DNA of 64,000 nt from Candidatus Dechloromonas phosphorivorans (GTDB taxonomy: Bacteria; Pseudomonadota; Gammaproteobacteria; Burkholderiales; Rhodocyclaceae), in NCBI GenBank assembly GCA_016721185.1, contig JADKIP010000013.1, positions 214,001 through 278,000 of the forward strand, in the 5' to 3' direction. Positions 51,760-60,844 of this stretch are shown here, piece by piece. Positions within the stretch are counted from its first letter, which is position 1. Each line of letters starts with the position of its first letter. The notes beneath the pieces are model-generated. The model searched no databases, was not told the DNA's origin, and saw only the letters and a list, made by a program, of their open reading frames with translations. Both the position numbers and the translations under genes were made by a program.

Positions 51760-52509
51760 ATGAAAATTCTCGTCCCCGTCAAACGGGTAGTTGATTACAA
51801 CGTCAAAGTCCGGGTCAAAGCCGACGGTAGCGGCATCGATCTCGCCAACGTCAAGATGAGCATGAACCCCTTTGACGAAATCGCCATCGAAGAAGCCGTT
51901 CGCCTGAAAGAAGCCGGCATCGCCACCGAAGTCATCGCTGTCAGTTGCGGCGTCACCGCCTGCCAGGAAACCCTGCGCACCGCCATGGCCATCGGCGCCG
52001 ACCGCGGCATCCTGGTCGAAACCGACGTCGAACTGCAACCGCTGGCCGTCGCCAAGCTGCTGCAAGCCCTCTGCGTCAAAGAGCAACCGCAACTCGTCAT
52101 CTGCGGCAAACAAGCCATCGACGACGACGCCAACCAGACCGGCCAGATGCTTGCCGCCCTGCAAAACTGGCCGCAAGCCACCTTCGCCTCAAAAGTGGTG
52201 ATCGCCAACGGCAAAGCCTCCGTCACCCGCGAAATTGACGGTGGCTTGGAAACGCTGGAAATCTCCTTGCCGGCCGTGGTCAGTACCGACCTCCGCCTCA
52301 ACGAACCGCGCTACGCCACCCTGCCCAACATCATGAAAGCCAAGAAAAAGCCGCTTGAAACCGTCAAGCCGGCCGACCTTGGCGTCGACGTCACGCCGCG
52401 CCTGACCACCCTCAAAGTCAGCGAGCCACCCAAACGCTCCGCCGGCATCAAAGTCGCCGACGTCGCCGAACTGGTCAACAAACTCAAGAACGAAGCCAAG
52501 GTGATCTAA
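51760..52509 (+). CDS. etfB: electron transfer flavoprotein beta subunit
   Basis: A 249-residue subunit with the family start MKILVPVKRVVDYNVKVRVK and the AMP-binding block CGKQAIDDDANQTGQMLAALL-like region near residue 115-130. With EtfA it carries electrons from acyl-CoA dehydrogenases to the quinone pool. AAAAAGGAG precedes the ATG at 51760. Codon use here is strongly biased towards C-ending codons, suggesting high expression. etfA starts directly after the stop codon (0 bp gap). Confidence 0.94.
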   Translation: MKILVPVKRVVDYNVKVRVKADGSGIDLANVKMSMNPFDEIAIEEAVRLKEAGIATEVIAVSCGVTACQETLRTAMAIGADRGILVETDVELQPLAVAKLLQALCVKEQPQLVICGKQAIDDDANQTGQMLAALQNWPQATFASKVVIANGKASVTREIDGGLETLEISLPAVVSTDLRLNEPRYATLPNIMKAKKKPLETVKPADLGVDVTPRLTTLKVSEPPKRSAGIKVADVAELVNKLKNEAKVI

Positions 52510-53442
52510 ATGACTATCCTCGTAATCGCCGAACACGACCAGCAAAGCCTCAAGGCCGCCACGCTGAACACCGTCACCGCCGCCCGGAAAATTGGCGGCG
52601 ACATCCATATTCTTGTCGCTGGCTCCGCCTGCAACGCCGCTGCCGAGCAAGCCGCCACACTGCAAGGCGTCAGCCTCGTCAAAGTCGCCGACGCCGCCCA
52701 CTACCAAAGCCAGACTGCGGAAAACCTCACCGCGCTGATCATCGCTCACGCCGCCGGCTACAGCCACATCCTCGCCCCGGCCACCACCTTCGGCAAAAAC
52801 GTCATGCCCCGCATCGCCGCCTTGCTCGACGTCGGGCAAATCTCCGAAATCACCGGCGTTGAAAGTGCCGACACCTTCGTTCGCCCGATCTACGCTGGTA
52901 ATGCGCTGGCTACCGTCAAGAGTGCCGACAGCATCAAGGTCATCACCGTCCGCACCACCGCCTTTGATGCGGTCGACGCCGGAAATACGGCAAAAATCGA
53001 AAGCATCAGCCCGGCTGCCGACACCGCCCAATCCACCCTGACCCATCGCGAACTGACCAAATCCGAACGGCCCGAACTCGGTGCCGCCAAGATCATCGTC
53101 TCCGGTGGTCGTGGTCTGGGCAGTGGCGAGAACTACCACACCCTGCTCGAACCGCTCGCCGACAAGCTCGGTGCCGCCCTCGGTGCCAGCCGTGCTGCGG
53201 TCGACGCCGGTTTTGTCCCGAATGACTACCAGGTCGGCCAGACCGGCAAGATCGTCGCGCCGCAGCTTTACCTCGCGGTCGGCATCTCCGGCGCCATCCA
53301 GCATCTGGCCGGGATGAAGGAATCCAAGGTCATCGTCGCCATCAACAAGGATCCGGATGCGCCGATTTTTCAGGTGGCGGATTACGGGCTGGTCGGGGAT
53401 CTGTTTGAAATCGTGCCGCAACTGGTGAATGCGCTCGGCTAA
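52510..53442 (+). CDS. etfA: electron transfer flavoprotein alpha subunit
   Basis: A 310-residue subunit. The FAD-binding C-terminal part has IIVSGGRGLGSGENY, GASRAAVDAGFVPNDYQVGQTGKIVAPQ-type region, LYLAVGISGAIQHLAGM and VIVAINKDPDAPIFQVADYG. It forms the ETF heterodimer with EtfB. Acyl-CoA dehydrogenase at 55996 is a likely electron donor. Strong C-ending codon bias is shared with etfB. Confidence 0.94.
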   Translation: MTILVIAEHDQQSLKAATLNTVTAARKIGGDIHILVAGSACNAAAEQAATLQGVSLVKVADAAHYQSQTAENLTALIIAHAAGYSHILAPATTFGKNVMPRIAALLDVGQISEITGVESADTFVRPIYAGNALATVKSADSIKVITVRTTAFDAVDAGNTAKIESISPAADTAQSTLTHRELTKSERPELGAAKIIVSGGRGLGSGENYHTLLEPLADKLGAALGASRAAVDAGFVPNDYQVGQTGKIVAPQLYLAVGISGAIQHLAGMKESKVIVAINKDPDAPIFQVADYGLVGDLFEIVPQLVNALG

Positions 53443-53478
53443 TGCCACAACATCATTGGCTGGCACTAAAATAGCCAT

Positions 53479-54144
53479 GTGAATCTACCGGATACATTGT
53501 TGGGCGAAGAGTTGTACTGGGCGGCATGGGCTGTCTGGTTACTGTTCTTCGCCCATAGTCTTTGGCGAGCGCCTTGGGCGCGGCTGAAAGATTCGGAACA
53601 TTTGAATGTCTGGCTTGGCATGGTGGTTTTGCTGACCCTGCTTTGGAGCCTAAAAGCCGGCGTCAAGCCAGGGTTGGGTTTTCATTTGCTGGGCGCTACG
53701 GTGTTCACATTAAGTTTTGGGCCGCGTCTGGCATTCATTGGCCTCTCGTTCGTGATGGCAGGCGTTACGCTGAACGGTGCCGCCGGGCCGCTTGCATTTG
53801 GTGCGAACGCGCTTTTGCTGGCCGGGCTGGGTGTTGGGTTTAGCCAGTTTTTTTACAGGCTTTTTTTTCGCCTGTTACCCAAACACCTCTTTGTTTATAT
53901 TTTTGCGAATAGCTTCTTTGGCGCCGCATTAACCATTATTTGCGTTGGGTTTTCGATAAGCTTGTTTTTGGCGCTGGCAGGTGCCTATCCGTGGGATTAT
54001 CTAATCAATGAATATTTTCCATACTTCCTGTTGCTGGGCTTTTCCGAGGCTTGGTTGTCGGGCATGGCAATGACACTTTTTGTCGTGTATCGACCTGAAT
54101 GGGTGATAACCTTTGACGATTCGCGATATCTGGCCGATAAGTAA
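53479..54144 (+). CDS. CbiM-like energy-coupling-factor membrane protein
   Basis: A 221-residue protein with six or so membrane helices, similar in type to the CbiM/ECF-like permease proteins; HLLGATVFTLSFGPRL and FGANALLLAGLGVGFSQFFYRLFF resemble the family core. No ATPase or CbiO partner gene is near, so transport of cobalt, nickel or a vitamin is only a guess. It starts at GTG 53479, 36 bp after etfA, and its stop overlaps nothing. The next gene begins 43 bp further on. Confidence 0.65.
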   Translation: MNLPDTLLGEELYWAAWAVWLLFFAHSLWRAPWARLKDSEHLNVWLGMVVLLTLLWSLKAGVKPGLGFHLLGATVFTLSFGPRLAFIGLSFVMAGVTLNGAAGPLAFGANALLLAGLGVGFSQFFYRLFFRLLPKHLFVYIFANSFFGAALTIICVGFSISLFLALAGAYPWDYLINEYFPYFLLLGFSEAWLSGMAMTLFVVYRPEWVITFDDSRYLADK

Positions 54145-54187
54145 TGATTACCATCCCGACACAACGCAGCTATCGAGGGGCGTGCAG

Positions 54188-55981
54188 TTGAATCGTTCTC
54201 TCTTGCGGTTTTTCTTGCCGCTTATTTTTTTGCCGCTTTCCGGCGTTGCGGCGGCAATAGGCCTCGGTGAGTTACGTGGTCAGCCTGCCCTGGGTGAGCG
54301 TCCCCGGCTGGAAATTGATATTCTTGGTGCCGGCAAGGAAAGTCTTGATGCTAGTTGTTTTCGATTGGTGCAACCCGTGGGAGCCACTGATCTTCCCTGG
54401 TTGAAAAAAGCTAGTTTCAGCATTCGTAAGGCGATGCCGCCAGTGCTGGAAATTCGCTCAGAAACTCCGCTGAGTGAGCCGATTTTGCAATTGGCTGTGC
54501 AGATGAGTTGCGGCATTGAAGTTGTACGCCAATATGTGCTTCTGGCTTCCCCGATTCAGGATCGCGCCACATCGCTCCTCACGCTGCCGTTGGTCCCAGA
54601 GATTCAACGAGCTCCAATAGAAAATGTCCCACGGGCCGCACGAGTTCGCAGTGAATCGCCGGAACATCTTGCGGCCGAGCCAAGGCGGCTACCCACAAAA
54701 CGTGCCGATAAGCGACCGGCACCGTCGAGCTTGCCCGATCGTCTGACCCTCTCCGGCGCTATGGATGTTGGTGAGCCCTCCTTACGTGTGGCGACAGAAC
54801 TTTTATCCGTGGTTGGCGGCAATACGGTAGTCAAAGAGGCGCAGCGAGAGATTCTTCGCCTGGAGTTCCGGATGTTGGCGGCGTTGCATGAGCAGGTGAC
54901 GACGCAGATGGCAACGGCAGAAAAGTTGCGCAATATGGAAGGAACGCTTGGCGAACTTCAGCAGCGGACCTCGGAATTCGCGCAACGGGTTGAACAGCCA
55001 AGTACGCCTGTGGTTGCTCCGGTACAAAATGTCGAACCGCCAGTGGCCCAACCTGCTCCGCAGGTTTCGGCTATTCCAGAAAGAAAGCCAGCTGCTGTAG
55101 TCCCGCCAGTTCCTTCTGCGGAGGCTTCCGGGGGGCTTTCCGAATGGAGCCTATACGGCGCTTTAATTGGTGTTTTTCTTGGCTTGGCCGGTTGGCTGGG
55201 TTGGAAAAAGTATCGCGAGCGTCAGCAGTCTCCTGCTATTGATGAGGATCTCATTGAGTTTCCCGAGCTAGAGATTGACCCTAAGCGAGATGAAGAGCAT
55301 GAAGATTCAGATGGCATTGATCTGCGAGTTGAGCCGTCTGCGATGGGTCTGCCGATCCAGGTGGACGTTGAGCTTGATGGTGGAGAACATTCTCAGGCGC
55401 AGGATGTTGGGCATCCTGTAATTGCCCCATCACCCCATGACTCGCTGATGTCGATTGGTGCTGCTACGCTCGATGAACATTTTGAGGCAAATCCCGTCAT
55501 GGAATTGGCCGACATCATGTTGTCCTTCGGGCGCGTCAAGGGCGCAGCCCAAGCCCTGCAGGAATACATTGACAACAGTCCACAAGAGGCCTTGCAGCCC
55601 TGGATTCGTCTAATGGATGTTTATCGGATGGCGGGCATGAAGAGCGAGTTTGAAACTGTCGCAGCCAATTTGAATAAAAACTTTAATGTCGAGATTCAGC
55701 AGTGGGATGGCGAACAGTTACGCTCAGCCGATACAACCATTGATCTGGTGCTCGATGATGTCGAGTCGCCTCCGGTTGCGCCGCGGCCGGAATCTCTCGA
55801 AGACATGCCACGTATCGTCAGCATGGTTTGTGAGTTATGGCCCACCGGTGACGTCGTAGGTTATCTCTATCAACTTTTGCGTGATAACCGTGGCGGCAAA
55901 CGCCTTGGCTTCGCGCTTCCGGTTGTTGAGGAAATTCTTTTCCTTGTTGAGCTCAAGGAAACCTCAAACCGAATTCAATAG
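54188..55981 (+). CDS. FimV-like protein lacking a LysM domain
   Basis: A 597-residue protein. The N-terminus (IGLGELRGQPALGERPRLEIDILGAG) is the conserved FimV periplasmic domain, followed by a Pro-rich linker, one membrane helix (about residues 322-343, ALIGVFLGLAGWLGWKKY) and a cytosolic acidic region that ends in a TPR-like FimV C-terminal motif (MELADIMLSFGRVKGAAQALQEYI). The LysM peptidoglycan-binding part usual in FimV is not visible. FimV acts at the cell pole in type IV pili and twitching. The start is likely TTG 54188 with GAGGGG seven bases upstream. Confidence 0.75.
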   Translation: MNRSLLRFFLPLIFLPLSGVAAAIGLGELRGQPALGERPRLEIDILGAGKESLDASCFRLVQPVGATDLPWLKKASFSIRKAMPPVLEIRSETPLSEPILQLAVQMSCGIEVVRQYVLLASPIQDRATSLLTLPLVPEIQRAPIENVPRAARVRSESPEHLAAEPRRLPTKRADKRPAPSSLPDRLTLSGAMDVGEPSLRVATELLSVVGGNTVVKEAQREILRLEFRMLAALHEQVTTQMATAEKLRNMEGTLGELQQRTSEFAQRVEQPSTPVVAPVQNVEPPVAQPAPQVSAIPERKPAAVVPPVPSAEASGGLSEWSLYGALIGVFLGLAGWLGWKKYRERQQSPAIDEDLIEFPELEIDPKRDEEHEDSDGIDLRVEPSAMGLPIQVDVELDGGEHSQAQDVGHPVIAPSPHDSLMSIGAATLDEHFEANPVMELADIMLSFGRVKGAAQALQEYIDNSPQEALQPWIRLMDVYRMAGMKSEFETVAANLNKNFNVEIQQWDGEQLRSADTTIDLVLDDVESPPVAPRPESLEDMPRIVSMVCELWPTGDVVGYLYQLLRDNRGGKRLGFALPVVEEILFLVELKETSNRIQ

Positions 55982-55995
55982 AAGGATGCCGTCCC

Positions 55996-57777
55996 ATGAG
56001 TGAATACGTTGCGCCGTTGAAAGATATTCGTTTCGTCATGCAGGAATTGGCTGGGCTGGATCAGGTGGTTGCTCTGCCGGGCTGTGAGGAAGCATCTCCT
56101 GACGTTATCGATGCGATTCTCGATGAAGCCGCCAAATTTGCTGGGGCAGTGCTGTCGCCGCTCAATCGAGTTGGTGACCGGGAAGGTGCCAAGTGGAAAG
56201 ACACCGTTGTCACCACATCTCCCGGTTTCAAGGAGGCTTACCGCCAATTTGTTGATAATGGCTGGAATGGTTTGGGTTGTGATCCTGAGTTCGGTGGTCA
56301 GGGCTTGCCAAAATTGTTGTCCACAGCAGTTAGTGAAATGTGGAAGGCTGCCAATCACGCCTTCTCGCTCTGCCCGATGCTGACGCAAGGCGCGATTGAA
56401 GCCTTGATGATTGCTGGTACGGATGCACAAAAAGCAGCTTATCTGCCGAATCTTGTCTCCGGCGAATGGACTGGGACGATGAATCTGACCGAACCCTCAG
56501 CCGGTTCTGACCTTGCTGCGGTTCGTAGCCGTGCTGAGCCGGTAGGCGATGGCACCTTCAGGATATTCGGCCAGAAGATTTTCATCACGTACGGCGAGCA
56601 TGACATGACGGACAACATCGTCCATCTCGTGCTGGCGCGGACGCCGAATGCGCCGGAAGGCGTCAAGGGTATCTCGTTATTCGTTGTGCCCAAATTCATG
56701 CTGAACGCAGATGGCTCATTGGGTGAACGCAACGATGTTTTTTGTGTTTCGATCGAACATAAACTAGGCATTCACGGCAGCCCAACGGCAGTGCTGGCCT
56801 TCGGCGACAACGGCGGGGCAATTGGCACCTTGGTCGGCGAAGAAAATCGTGGCCTTGAATACATGTTCATCATGATGAACGCCGCTCGCTTCAATGTTGG
56901 CCTGGAAGGGCTGGGTGATGCTGAGCGTGCTTATCAGCGCGCTGTAATGTATGCCAAAGACCGCGTTCAGGGTACCGAAGTCGGTGTTCGCGGCGGTCCG
57001 AAAGTGCCGATTATCAAACACCCTGATGTGCGCCGCATGCTGATGTCCATGCGTGCCCGTATCGAAGCCATGCGTGCCCTGGCCTATGTGACGGCAGCCG
57101 CGCAGGATCATGCCCATAACAATCCGGACGAGGCGGCGCGCAAGCAAGGCCAGGCTTTTGCCGACTTGATGATTCCGGTCGTTAAAGGATGGAGCACTGA
57201 GAGCGCGATTGATATCGCTTCACTGGGTGTTCAGGTTCATGGTGGCATGGGTTTCATCGAGGAAACCGGTGCCGCCCAGCATTTGCGTGACGCGCGGATT
57301 ACGACAATCTATGAAGGTACGACCGCCATTCAGGCCAATGACCTTATCGGCCGCAAGATTGCCCGGGAAAAGGGTGTAACCATCAAGGGCGTCATTGCTG
57401 AAATGCGCGCTGCAGCGACGCTTCTTGATGGTGATCTTGTCGGAATAGGTATGCGCCAGAGTGCTGCGGTGGACGCGCTTGAACGAGCAGTTTTCTGGAT
57501 CGTTGATAACTTCTCCAGCGATCCGAAAGCAGCCCATGTAGGTGCCGTACCGTTCCTGCATTTGCTCGGGATTGTTGCCGGGGGCTGGCAAATGGGAAGG
57601 GCGGCAGTCATTGCCCGGGCGAAAGCTGCGTTGGATGACAGCGATCCATTCTGGGCTGCCAAGCTCGTAACGACGCGTTTTTACGCAGATCATTTCCTGA
57701 CACAGGCCGCTGGTTTGGCTGATTCCGTTGTTGCCGGTGCGGCCGGAGCACTCGACATGGCTGACGACAGCTTCTGA
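55996..57777 (+). CDS. acyl-CoA dehydrogenase with C-terminal extension (DmdC-like)
   Basis: A 593-residue flavoenzyme. ACAD motifs are FGGQGLPKLLSTAV, GTMNLTEPSAGSDLAAVR, KIFITYGEHDMTDNIVH, LEYMFIMMNAARFNVG and the C-terminal GMGFIEETGAAQHLRDARITTIYEGT with the catalytic Glu. The length, the N-terminal EYVAPLKDIRFV and the extra C-terminal domain fit the long-chain or 3-methylmercaptopropionyl-CoA dehydrogenase (DmdC) subfamily. Its electrons would go to the ETF encoded upstream. The chain length of its substrate is not evident. Confidence 0.88.
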   Translation: MSEYVAPLKDIRFVMQELAGLDQVVALPGCEEASPDVIDAILDEAAKFAGAVLSPLNRVGDREGAKWKDTVVTTSPGFKEAYRQFVDNGWNGLGCDPEFGGQGLPKLLSTAVSEMWKAANHAFSLCPMLTQGAIEALMIAGTDAQKAAYLPNLVSGEWTGTMNLTEPSAGSDLAAVRSRAEPVGDGTFRIFGQKIFITYGEHDMTDNIVHLVLARTPNAPEGVKGISLFVVPKFMLNADGSLGERNDVFCVSIEHKLGIHGSPTAVLAFGDNGGAIGTLVGEENRGLEYMFIMMNAARFNVGLEGLGDAERAYQRAVMYAKDRVQGTEVGVRGGPKVPIIKHPDVRRMLMSMRARIEAMRALAYVTAAAQDHAHNNPDEAARKQGQAFADLMIPVVKGWSTESAIDIASLGVQVHGGMGFIEETGAAQHLRDARITTIYEGTTAIQANDLIGRKIAREKGVTIKGVIAEMRAAATLLDGDLVGIGMRQSAAVDALERAVFWIVDNFSSDPKAAHVGAVPFLHLLGIVAGGWQMGRAAVIARAKAALDDSDPFWAAKLVTTRFYADHFLTQAAGLADSVVAGAAGALDMADDSF

Positions 57778-57800
57778 AATAGCTTGACTGTTTTGTCCTG

Positions 57801-57836
57801 AAGCCCAAGATTGTTGTTATAATCTTGGGCTTTTCA
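57801..57836 (+). terminator. terminator between acyl-CoA dehydrogenase and rpsF
   Basis: AAGCCCAAGATT-GTTGTTAT-AATCTTGGGCTT is a perfect 12-bp stem followed by TTC. Part of the loop and right arm reads TATAAT, which could also serve as a -10 box for rpsF. Confidence 0.8.
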
Positions 57837-57889
57837 ACCTTGCCCTACCTCATTCGCATGGTGGAGGGTTTATCCCAAAAGGAGTTTGC
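57837..57889 (+). promoter_or_regulatory. rpsF leader, possible S6:S18 autoregulatory site
   Basis: The leader contains CCCTACC paired roughly with GGTGGAGGG around the CATTCGCAT loop, and AAGGAG before the rpsF ATG. Many rpsF operons have a leader RNA bound by the S6:S18 pair; the pairing here is plausible but not decisive. Confidence 0.3.
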
Positions 57890-58282
57890 ATGCGTCATTA
57901 CGAAATCGTTTTTATCGTCCATCCGGACCAAAGCGAGCAAGTGCCCGGCATGATCGAGCGCTACCGCGCCATCGTTACTGCCAAGGGCGGTGCTTTTCAT
58001 CGTCTGGAAGACTGGGGTCGCCGTCAACTGGCTTACCCGATCCAGAAAATCCACAAGGCCCATTACGTTCTGATGAACATTGAGTGCGACGGCGAAACGC
58101 TGAACGAACTCGATCATTCGTTCAAGTTCAACGATGCCGTTCTGCGCCATCTGACCGTCAAGATGAAGGCTGCCGTGACGACACCTTCCCCGATGATGAA
58201 GGACGAAAAGTCCAAGTCCTTGATGGGTGGCGATGTTGCAGCAGTGGAACCAGTCGCTCCGGCTGAACCGGCTGCTGCTTAA
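57890..58282 (+). CDS. rpsF: 30S ribosomal protein S6
   Basis: A 130-residue S6 with the standard MRHYEIVFIVHPDQSEQVPGM start, GRRQLAYPIQKIHKAHYVLM and an acidic/Ala-rich tail (VAPAEPAAA). It binds S18 in the platform of the small subunit. AAGGAG lies before the ATG. It is first in the rpsF-priB-rpsR-rplI cluster. Confidence 0.96.
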   Translation: MRHYEIVFIVHPDQSEQVPGMIERYRAIVTAKGGAFHRLEDWGRRQLAYPIQKIHKAHYVLMNIECDGETLNELDHSFKFNDAVLRHLTVKMKAAVTTPSPMMKDEKSKSLMGGDVAAVEPVAPAEPAAA

Positions 58283-58316
58283 GTTTATTTGCACGGATTA
58301 GTTTAGGAATTTACGG

Positions 58317-58646
58317 CTGAACTGCATTTCCCTTTCCGGTATCTTGGTCGAGCGCAAAGCTTTGCGCTACACCCCCGCCGGAGTTCAGGTTAGCGAAGGA
58401 AGGCTGCAACACAGCTCGACGCAAACTGAAGGTGGTGCAGAGCGCCTGGTAGAAATTGAAATCGCTGTAGTGGCTTTGGGTGAATCCGCTCGATGGCTAC
58501 AGGCGGCCCCCCTTGGTGGGTCGGTCAAAGTGACCGGATTTCTTGCTGCCAGGAGTCGTAATAGCAAAACACCCGTGCTGCATGTGAATACACTTGAATA
58601 TTTAGAAGGAAACGAAAATGGCTCGATTCTTCAAGAAGAAGGATGA
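58317..58646 (+). CDS. priB: primosomal replication protein N (PriB), CTG start
   Basis: An OB-fold single-strand DNA-binding protein of 109 residues that works with PriA at replication restart. The proper N-terminus LNCISLSGILVERKALRYTPAGV matches PriB (usual MNRLVLSG...). The first in-frame codon that can start it is CTG 58317, with AGGA eight bases upstream; the only normal candidate, TTG 58344, would cut the first OB strand. The next in-frame codon upstream, TAG 58299, limits any extension. The stop is 29 bp inside rpsR. Confidence 0.8.
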   Translation: MNCISLSGILVERKALRYTPAGVQVSEGRLQHSSTQTEGGAERLVEIEIAVVALGESARWLQAAPLGGSVKVTGFLAARSRNSKTPVLHVNTLEYLEGNENGSILQEEG

Positions 58647-58893
58647 CGACAAGAAAAAGAAACGCGGCGGTGGTCTCTTTAAACGCCGTAAGTTCTGCCG
58701 CTTCACGGCAGAAAAAGTCGAACAGATCGACTTTAAGGATGTGGATATCCTGAAAGAATTTATCCAGGAAAACGCCAAGATCATGCCGGCCCGTTTGACC
58801 GGTACCAAGGCTGGCTATCAGCGCCAGTTGGGCACCGCCATCAAGCGCGCCCGCTTCCTGGCGCTGCTGCCTTACACCGACAACCACCAATAA
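58618..58893 (+). CDS. rpsR: 30S ribosomal protein S18
   Basis: A 91-residue S18 with a Lys-rich N-terminus (MARFFKKKDDDKKKKRGGG) and the conserved core RKFCRFTAEKVEQIDFKDVDILKEF and TGTKAGYQRQLGTAIKRARFL. It pairs with S6 in the 30S platform. It overlaps priB by 29 bp, so the two may be translationally linked. Confidence 0.96.
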   Translation: MARFFKKKDDDKKKKRGGGLFKRRKFCRFTAEKVEQIDFKDVDILKEFIQENAKIMPARLTGTKAGYQRQLGTAIKRARFLALLPYTDNHQ

Positions 58894-58908
58894 TCGAGGG
58901 GACGAAAC

Positions 58909-59355
58909 ATGCAAATCATTCTGCTCGAAAAGGTTATTAACCTGGGTAATCTGGGTGACGTGGTCAAGGTCAAGGACGGCTATGCCCGTAACTTCCTGAT
59001 TCCGAAGCGTATGGCCAAGCGTGCGACGCCTGCTGCAATGGCTGAATTCGAAGTTCGTCGTATCGAACTCGAAAAGATCGCTGCTGACAAGTTGGCTGCT
59101 GCTCAAGGTGTTGCTGACAAGATGGCCGGCCTGAAAGTCTCTGTCGCCCGCAAGGCAGGCATGGACGGTCGTCTGTTTGGTTCTGTCGGCAATACCGATA
59201 TTGCCGACGCGATCAAGGCTGCCGGTTTCGACGTCGATAAGTCGTCTATCCGCTTGCCGGATGGTCCGCTTAAAGCGATTGGCGAGTTTCCGCTTGACGT
59301 TGCGCTGCACACTGATGTGCTGGCCAGCATCACCGTGGCGGTTGTCGCCGAGTAA
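58909..59355 (+). CDS. rplI: 50S ribosomal protein L9
   Basis: A 148-residue L9 with the N-terminal motif MQIILLEKVINLGNLGDVVKVKDGYARNFLIPKRMAKRAT and the C-terminal domain (LFGSVGNTDIADAIKAAG, HTDVLASITVAVVAE). It follows rpsR by 15 bp. A strong terminator ends the operon. Confidence 0.96.
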   Translation: MQIILLEKVINLGNLGDVVKVKDGYARNFLIPKRMAKRATPAAMAEFEVRRIELEKIAADKLAAAQGVADKMAGLKVSVARKAGMDGRLFGSVGNTDIADAIKAAGFDVDKSSIRLPDGPLKAIGEFPLDVALHTDVLASITVAVVAE

Positions 59356-59377
59356 TTCGGTCACAACACGTCACCAC

Positions 59378-59405
59378 AAAAGGCCTCGCAGTTGCGGGGC
59401 CTTTT
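59378..59405 (+). terminator. rho-independent terminator after rplI
   Basis: AAAAGGCCTCGCA-GT-TGCGGGGCCTTTT forms a long stem with one wobble pair and ends in a T run. Confidence 0.88.
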
Positions 59406-59423
59406 TAATTTAAACTTGGCACC

Positions 59424-60830
59424 ATGAATCAGCGTCCTCAAAAACCCAGAATTACCGACTCATCACTCGATAAGTTGCGTGTGCCACCGCATTCCATTGA
59501 GGCCGAGCAGTCGGTGCTGGGTGGGTTGATGCTCGACAATCAGGCTTGGGACCGAATTGCTGATCTGATCGCCGATACCGACTTCTATCGAGATGAGCAC
59601 CGGCGAATCTTTAGGCAGATTCGCAGTCTGTTGGAGCGTGCCAAACCGGCTGACGTGGTTACCGTTGCCGAGGCACTGGATGCCGCTGGGGAGGGCGATC
59701 AGACCGGTGGTTTGGCCTATCTCGGCGAACTAGCGGCCAACACGCCTTCGGCGGCAAACATCAAGCGCTATGCTGAGATTGTTCGTGAACGTGCGGTGTT
59801 ACGCCAATTGGTCGCAACCGCTGACGAGATCGCTGCCGATGCCTTGAATCCACTCGGACGTGATGCCGAGTTGCTGCTTGATGAAGCAGAGTCGAAAATC
59901 TTCAAGATTGCCGAGGCCGGTGCTGGCCATCGCGAAGGCTTCGTACACATCAATCCCTTGCTGACGCAGGTAGTTGAACGTATTCAGGAATTGCACGACC
60001 GCGATAATCCTTCCGATATTACTGGTGTGCCGACCGGAATGATCGATCTCGATCAGAAAACCTCTGGTTTCCAACCGGGCGATTTGATTATTGTCGCCGG
60101 CCGGCCCTCAATGGGTAAAACGGCTTTTGCCTTGAATATTGCTGAGAACGTGGCGGTCGAGTCCGGTTTGCCGGTGGGTGTGTTTTCGATGGAAATGGGC
60201 GGTGCTCAACTAGCGATGCGTATGCTCGCCTCGGTTGGGCGCCTGGACTCTCACCGGGTGCGGAGCGGTCGGTTGAATGATGACGAATGGTCGCGGCTGT
60301 CATATGCGCTCGGTAAATTGCATGAGGCGCCCATTTACATTGACGAAACTGGCGGCCTTACCCCGGCTAGTCTACGGGCGCGGGCACGACGGTTGGCCCG
60401 CCAGTACGGGGGCAAGCTGGGTTTGATCGTGATCGACTACATTCAGTTGATGAGCGGCAATCGTCAAGGTGAGAATCGGGCAACCGAGGTTTCGGAAATT
60501 TCCCGTTCCATCAAGTCCCTGGCCAAGGAGCTACAAGTGCCGATCGTCGCGCTGTCGCAGTTGTCGCGTAAGGTTGAAGAGCGTACCGACAAGCGGCCAA
60601 TGATGTCCGACTTGCGTGAGTCAGGCGCTATTGAGCAGGATGCCGACGTAATCCTGATGATGTATCGGGAGGAGTATTACAAGCCGGATACGCCGGACAA
60701 GGGTATCGCCGAAATTATTATCGGCAAGCAGCGTAATGGTCCGACGGGTACGGTGCGCATGGCATTTATTGGTGAGTTCACCCGCTTTGAAAACCTCGCC
60801 AGCGGCGGATTTGTCAGCGCTGACAATTGA
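59424..60830 (+). CDS. dnaB: replicative DNA helicase
   Basis: A 468-residue helicase. The N-terminal domain (about 20-120) binds primase; the RecA-like domain has Walker A GRPSMGKTAFAL (about 226-237), LIVIDYIQLMSG (Walker B) and the arginine-finger region ELQVPIVALSQLSRKVEERTDKRPMMSDLRESG. It unwinds DNA at the fork. It follows rplI, as in many beta-proteobacteria. No intein is present. Confidence 0.96.
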   Translation: MNQRPQKPRITDSSLDKLRVPPHSIEAEQSVLGGLMLDNQAWDRIADLIADTDFYRDEHRRIFRQIRSLLERAKPADVVTVAEALDAAGEGDQTGGLAYLGELAANTPSAANIKRYAEIVRERAVLRQLVATADEIAADALNPLGRDAELLLDEAESKIFKIAEAGAGHREGFVHINPLLTQVVERIQELHDRDNPSDITGVPTGMIDLDQKTSGFQPGDLIIVAGRPSMGKTAFALNIAENVAVESGLPVGVFSMEMGGAQLAMRMLASVGRLDSHRVRSGRLNDDEWSRLSYALGKLHEAPIYIDETGGLTPASLRARARRLARQYGGKLGLIVIDYIQLMSGNRQGENRATEVSEISRSIKSLAKELQVPIVALSQLSRKVEERTDKRPMMSDLRESGAIEQDADVILMMYREEYYKPDTPDKGIAEIIIGKQRNGPTGTVRMAFIGEFTRFENLASGGFVSADN

Positions 60831-60844
60831 TCCGCTGACTCAGT

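Noticed and set aside
52189..53478. 429-codon open frame opposite etfA
   Set aside because: Antisense of a well-conserved gene with strong C-ending codon bias, which keeps the opposite strand free of stops.
57784..57823. TTGACT ... TATAAT promoter before rpsF
   Set aside because: The two boxes are 28 bp apart, too far, and the TATAAT lies within the terminator hairpin.
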